Assembly (NCBI GenBank): GCA_026394095.1 | Contig: JAPKYY010000832.1 | Span: 1 to 18,166 of the forward strand | DNA length: 18,166 nucleotides | From: Acidobacteriota bacterium | GTDB lineage: Bacteria; Acidobacteriota; Terriglobia; Bryobacterales; Bryobacteraceae | Direction: 5' to 3' | Shown: one piece after another, positions 15,850 to 18,166 of the stretch | Numbering within the stretch: the first letter of the stretch is position 1 | Layout of the letters: each line of letters opens with the position of its first letter | The notes under the pieces: model-generated | The model's input: the letters and a program-made list of their open reading frames with translations, nothing else | Databases searched by the model: none | What the model was told of the DNA's origin: nothing | Position numbers and translations under genes: made by a program

Positions 15850-16132
15850 TCTCAGGATGCGTCAGGGTCGGTTCTATCTGCGAGACCCGGAGGATGTTGC
15901 GAATGCGCCCGGCAATCCGCTTCATTGCGGCGTCTATGTCTGCAAGCGACACTTGCCGCGATGCTACCGGAAGGTAGGTGAGGTCGATGTCTACCGACAG
16001 ACGGGGCATGTCGCGTATAAATAGATTGATTGCTGTTCCACCTTTGAGTGCGAAGCACGTTTCTTCGGCAACGAATGGCAGAATTCTAACCAGCAGAGAC
16101 ACCTGGGCTCGAAATGTATCGTTAAGCGCCAT
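15821..16132 (-). CDS. AbiEii toxin, N-terminal fragment (catalytic DxD)
   Basis: A 103-codon upstream piece of the frameshifted toxin. Residues 1-95 are genuine toxin sequence, including FALKGGTAINLFIRD and SVDIDLTYLP with the DxD metal site; the last seven residues (HHQAPHP) are out-of-frame tail. Alone it lacks the later motifs, so it would not be an active nucleotidyltransferase. Its ATG lies inside the 3' end of the antitoxin gene, suggesting translational coupling. Confidence 0.8.
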   Translation of the reverse strand: MALNDTFRAQVSLLVRILPFVAEETCFALKGGTAINLFIRDMPRLSVDIDLTYLPVASRQVSLADIDAAMKRIAGRIRNILRVSQIEPTLTHPENAHHQAPHP

Positions 16133-16964
16133 CGAGATCCTCTGGCACGGTGATCTGGTAGGCTGCGTTCAGCTTGCCACCCCGAACCAGCATCCGCTTT
16201 CCTGTGCCAAGATCGATAAGCGTCTTGTTGATTCGCTTAAGCCATGCGTGTCTGTGGCGGTCGGCAAAGAAGAAGAAGAGCCGTTTCACCTTCACGCTGC
16301 GGCAATTGATCAACAAATTCTCAAGGCGGCGCGGACTTAGGTTAGCGAGCCCTTCGACCAGCTTATCCACCTGATGGAAAGTCTCGTGTTCGGGCAATTC
16401 ATCCAGGAGTTCCAGTAGGGCGCGCTCGGGTGAGGAGAGCCTGATTTTCCATCCCCACTGACCCCACTGCATGGTGACGAGATCAGATGGAAGTGGATTA
16501 ACGTCCAGGCCTGAGTTGTTGAATGTATCGGGCGGGACATTATCTTCGAGCTGTTTTTCGGGGATGCGGAAAGTGCGCTGGCTATTGTGATATACGAATT
16601 GAACATCCAGGGGCAGCTTTTGCAGCCATGCCGGTGGATGCTTTGGGCCATAGAGATGTACTTTGTTGGTTTCGTGCGTGAGGTAGTGTGCGAAGCCCTG
16701 TGTTTCCAGGGCGGTACGCCCGCCTACGGTCAGATTTTGGCCAAGAAGTGTTTGGAGGGAGATCACTACCTGTTGCCAATTGAGGGAGCCTCTTTTTCGC
16801 CGGTAAACCTGCCGGGCAGGCTGTTCCAGCCAACCGGCGCTTATGTAGTGGCTGCGCAGGGAGGTTGAGTAGTGGTGTTGGCTGAGCCAGTTGGCGTCAA
16901 CCACTAGCCCCTCAGGCAGAAGGCGCTCCAGTTGGTTTAGCTTTCTCTCATTTTGCACAGCCAT
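16122..16964 (-). CDS. AbiEi-family antitoxin / autoregulator
   Basis: A 280-residue antitoxin of the AbiEi family (type IV toxin-antitoxin), intact. The ATG at 16964 was chosen over an upstream in-frame TTG at 16973; neither has a Shine-Dalgarno. The N-terminal region (about 1-90: LNQLERLLPEGLVVDANWLS, HHYSTSLRSHYISAGWLEQ, RQVYRRKRGSLNWQQVV) has the winged-helix layout of the AbiEi N-terminal DNA-binding domain. The C-terminal part (SSPERALLELLDELP, LSPRRLENLLINCRSVKVKR and a YQITVPEDLDGA end) is the antitoxin domain that counters the toxin and supports cooperative binding. Known AbiEi proteins repress their own promoter by binding inverted repeats; candidate repeats lie just upstream (see 16987-17038). 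Its 3' end overlaps the toxin ATG by 11 nt. GC content looks lower than in the receptor gene, consistent with horizontal acquisition. Confidence 0.9.
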   Translation of the reverse strand: MAVQNERKLNQLERLLPEGLVVDANWLSQHHYSTSLRSHYISAGWLEQPARQVYRRKRGSLNWQQVVISLQTLLGQNLTVGGRTALETQGFAHYLTHETNKVHLYGPKHPPAWLQKLPLDVQFVYHNSQRTFRIPEKQLEDNVPPDTFNNSGLDVNPLPSDLVTMQWGQWGWKIRLSSPERALLELLDELPEHETFHQVDKLVEGLANLSPRRLENLLINCRSVKVKRLFFFFADRHRHAWLKRINKTLIDLGTGKRMLVRGGKLNAAYQITVPEDLDGA

Positions 16965-16986
16965 GATTTGCAAATTAGCAGATTGT

Positions 16987-17038
16987 TAAACCATTGTCCA
17001 GTTTACGATTACTGCTAGATGCTCAATATAGCTGAGCA
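16987..17038 (-). promoter_or_regulatory. Candidate AbiEi operator repeats upstream of the antitoxin
   Basis: Two inverted repeats lie 23-74 nt upstream of the antitoxin ATG: TAAAC-9 nt-GTTTA at 16987-17005 and TGCTCA-7 nt-TGAGCA at 17020-17038. On the minus strand the second contains CTATAT in its spacer, which could be a -10 element, so a repressor bound there would block transcription. AbiEi antitoxins of other bacteria bind inverted repeats in their own promoters. The two repeats here differ in sequence and are short, so the assignment is tentative. Confidence 0.35.
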
Positions 17039-17168
17039 AAAGTGAGTAATTCTAAACCTTCGTAATCGGCCGCCGGATTTGAACTTAGCGCTGAAACGGA
17101 TTCGCGGTGCCTAGAGCCTGGCTGAGTCCGGGTGAATTTGGGGGTGGTGCGGGTGTAGAGTCTGTCGC

Positions 17169-17187
17169 CAATTCCAATTCCCAATTC
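17169..17187 (+). repeat. CAATTC short tandem repeat, 3 copies
   Basis: CAATTC occurs at 17169, 17175 and 17182 (the last after one extra C). The run is flanked by GTCGC (17164-17168) and a GCGAC shortly after. It is too short for a CRISPR or a typical minisatellite; it could be a replication-slippage site. Confidence 0.5.
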
Positions 17188-17542
17188 CAGCGCGACGGCG
17201 AGAAATAGACTAGGAAGAAAGGCAAAAACGAAGAGTTGTCCCCAGTCTTATTCGTGGCTGTTTGTCTCAACCAAAGGGTGCGTCATAGGCGGTCCCCTTC
17301 CTCTCTTCCTGTCCCATTCCCCCCTTCGCGTCCTCAGCCGTCCCTCCCGAGAATTTCTCAAAGCCTCTGGCTTGTTGGCGCGTTGTGGGTTGTGGACTAA
17401 CTATGAGATTCTGAAGGCCTTTGGGGCCCCGGGACGCTTTAGTCTGACAGCTTTCTCGCACCCCAAGCAACGCAATCCAGCCAAGCTCCAAGATTTTTTC
17501 TTATTCAAAAAGCTGCCAAATCTGCCGATAGGAGATAGAAGA

Positions 17543-18166
17543 ATGAAGCGTTTATTATTCATTGCTGCCTCCGCCCTGCTATTGGCGCAAGTGCAGCTAT
17601 CAGCGCAGGCTCAGCTACCGGTTTTTCTGGATCAGACAACCGTTGAAGATGTGAGGTTAAGCCTTGCTCCCAGCGACTGGGCGGCTCTTAAGGCGAACTA
17701 TCTCGACAACACCTTCTATCCGGCTGACTTTGAATGGCGTGGGCAGAAGTTGGCACAGGTGGGCATTCGCAGCCGTGGCCGTGGTACCCGGTCTGCAGTG
17801 AAACCTGCCCTGCGGATTGATTTCAGCAGATATGTATCGTCGCAGCGATTCCAGTCGATGAAGAATCTCTCCATTGAGAACCTGGAACAAGACCCACCGA
17901 TGGTGCGCGAGTACTTGAGCATGGCGCTCTTTCGAAGGGCTGGCCTTGCCGCGCCCAGAGAAGTCTACATTCACATGTACGTAAACGGTGAAGATCTTGG
18001 CCTGCAGCTGGCAATGGAATACATCGACAAGGTCTTTCTGAAGAGTGCGTTAAACGAAGACCAGGGAGACCTGTATGAGTATTCCTGGGTAGACGTGTGG
18101 AATTGGAATCCGCGCGGCGACCTGGATTCGAACTATGCTCCTGAGCCTTTTGAGCTCAAGACCAAC
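17543..18166 (+). CDS. CotH-family protein, 3'-partial
   Basis: The first 208 residues of an exported CotH-like protein (PF08757); the frame is open at the window end. The ATG is preceded by AGGAGA with 8 nt spacing and opens a signal peptide (MKRLLFIAASALLLAQVQLS). After it come a beta strand with VRLSLAPSDWAALKANY, then YPADFEWRGQKLAQVGIRSRG, and the CotH core: KPALRIDFSRYV, MKNLSIENLEQDPPMVREYL, LFRRAGLAAPREVYIHMYVN, GEDLGLQLAMEYIDKVFL and GDLYEYSW. CotH proteins of spore formers and fungi are surface proteins, and bacterial CotH has an atypical protein kinase fold; in non-sporeformers the role is unclear, probably at the envelope. The kinase metal-binding residues would lie past the visible part. 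It is divergent from the toxin-antitoxin operon, with 578 nt between. Confidence 0.9.
   Translation, partial: MKRLLFIAASALLLAQVQLSAQAQLPVFLDQTTVEDVRLSLAPSDWAALKANYLDNTFYPADFEWRGQKLAQVGIRSRGRGTRSAVKPALRIDFSRYVSSQRFQSMKNLSIENLEQDPPMVREYLSMALFRRAGLAAPREVYIHMYVNGEDLGLQLAMEYIDKVFLKSALNEDQGDLYEYSWVDVWNWNPRGDLDSNYAPEPFELKTN

Larger units (their letters stand above)
15190..16132 (-). pseudogene. AbiEii-family nucleotidyltransferase toxin, frameshifted
   Basis: Type IV toxin-antitoxin toxin of the AbiEii/AbiGii (DUF1814) nucleotidyltransferase family, which causes bacteriostasis and phage-abortive infection when not neutralised by AbiEi. Two frames on the minus strand together give one complete protein. 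16132-15821 carries the N-terminus with the polymerase-beta-like motif (K30-G-G, then D48-I-D50). 15849-15190 carries VKLEVTPVLRG and the motif K-IVAALDRQHLRDLFD with Lys, Arg and Asp residues of the later family motifs. The reading shifts at 15844-15846: removing one G of GGG (one C of GCCC on the coding strand) joins them as PEN-AITKLLIREG and yields one 313-residue frame, the usual family length. The ATG overlaps the antitoxin stop by 11 nt, the classic antitoxin-first arrangement. A true pseudogene, a sequencing or assembly error, or a programmed shift are all possible; no slippery heptamer was seen. Confidence 0.88.
16965..17542. other. 578-nt intergenic region without supported gene
   Basis: Region between the divergent antitoxin and CotH genes. 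It holds the candidate operator repeats at its left end, a CAATTC triplet at 17169-17187, and a pyrimidine-rich stretch on the plus strand around 17291-17347. The short frames here have no start signals or recognisable domains. A plus-strand frame is open into the CotH gene for over 120 codons but has no convincing start or conserved motif. It may contain promoters for both flanking genes or decayed sequence. Confidence 0.5.

Noticed and set aside
17169..17187. CRISPR-like repeat
   Set aside because: The unit is 6 bp with no spacers; only a short slippage repeat.
17267..17491. 74-codon minus-strand frame in the intergenic region
   Set aside because: No Shine-Dalgarno or recognisable motif; the Lys/Glu/Gly-rich part mirrors a pyrimidine tract.

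Overview
The window reads as a chromosomal segment from an acidobacterium, most like the Bryobacterales/'Solibacter' group. This is an inference from gene content: an Oar-type TonB-dependent receptor with the 'NSAEFGQPGDV' plug signature, a DUF1080 protein, a Tat-exported sulfatase, DUF3500, ThuA, Gfo/Idh and sugar-isomerase genes, two PEP-CTERM proteins, and a TGPKT-motif hypothetical. No rRNA, tRNA, CRISPR array or insertion sequence was seen.

Layout. (1) 1-3874, + strand: the 3' part of a large TonB-dependent receptor (5' end outside the window), followed 4 nt later by an exported DUF1080 (3-keto-glycoside hydrolase-like) protein; probably one transcript. (2) 8974-3877, - strand: amidase, a 144-aa hypothetical, DUF3500 protein and sulfatase. 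The last two are coupled by a TAATG stop/start overlap, and three of the four carry export signals. (3) 9000-14112: six genes on alternating strands. They are a small P-loop kinase-like protein (+), a PEP-CTERM protein (-), a sugar phosphate isomerase/epimerase (+), a PEP-CTERM zinc metalloprotease (-), a Gfo/Idh/MocA oxidoreductase (+) and a ThuA-domain protein (-). (4) 14113-15187: a GC-rich hairpin, a TGPKT-motif hypothetical (-) and a 58-aa small ORF (+). (5) 15190-16964, - strand: a type IV toxin-antitoxin pair. The AbiEi antitoxin is intact; the AbiEii nucleotidyltransferase toxin is split by a +1 frameshift. (6) 16965-17542: noncoding, with possible antitoxin operator repeats. (7) 17543-end, +: the N-terminal part of a CotH-family protein, cut by the window edge.

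How the genes may work together. DUF1080, the isomerase, Gfo/Idh and ThuA are families that recur in oxidation/3-keto-sugar routes. With the receptor and sulfatase they suggest scavenging of (sulfated) glycosides. The genes are dispersed rather than in one operon, so this is inference.

The strongest observations are the frameshifted AbiEii toxin behind an intact antitoxin, restored to one 313-codon frame by removing one G at 15844-15846; five convergent gene pairs that meet with at most 6 nt between stops, two of them overlapping, so no conventional terminators fit; and a PEP-CTERM-anchored leishmanolysin-like metalloprotease.
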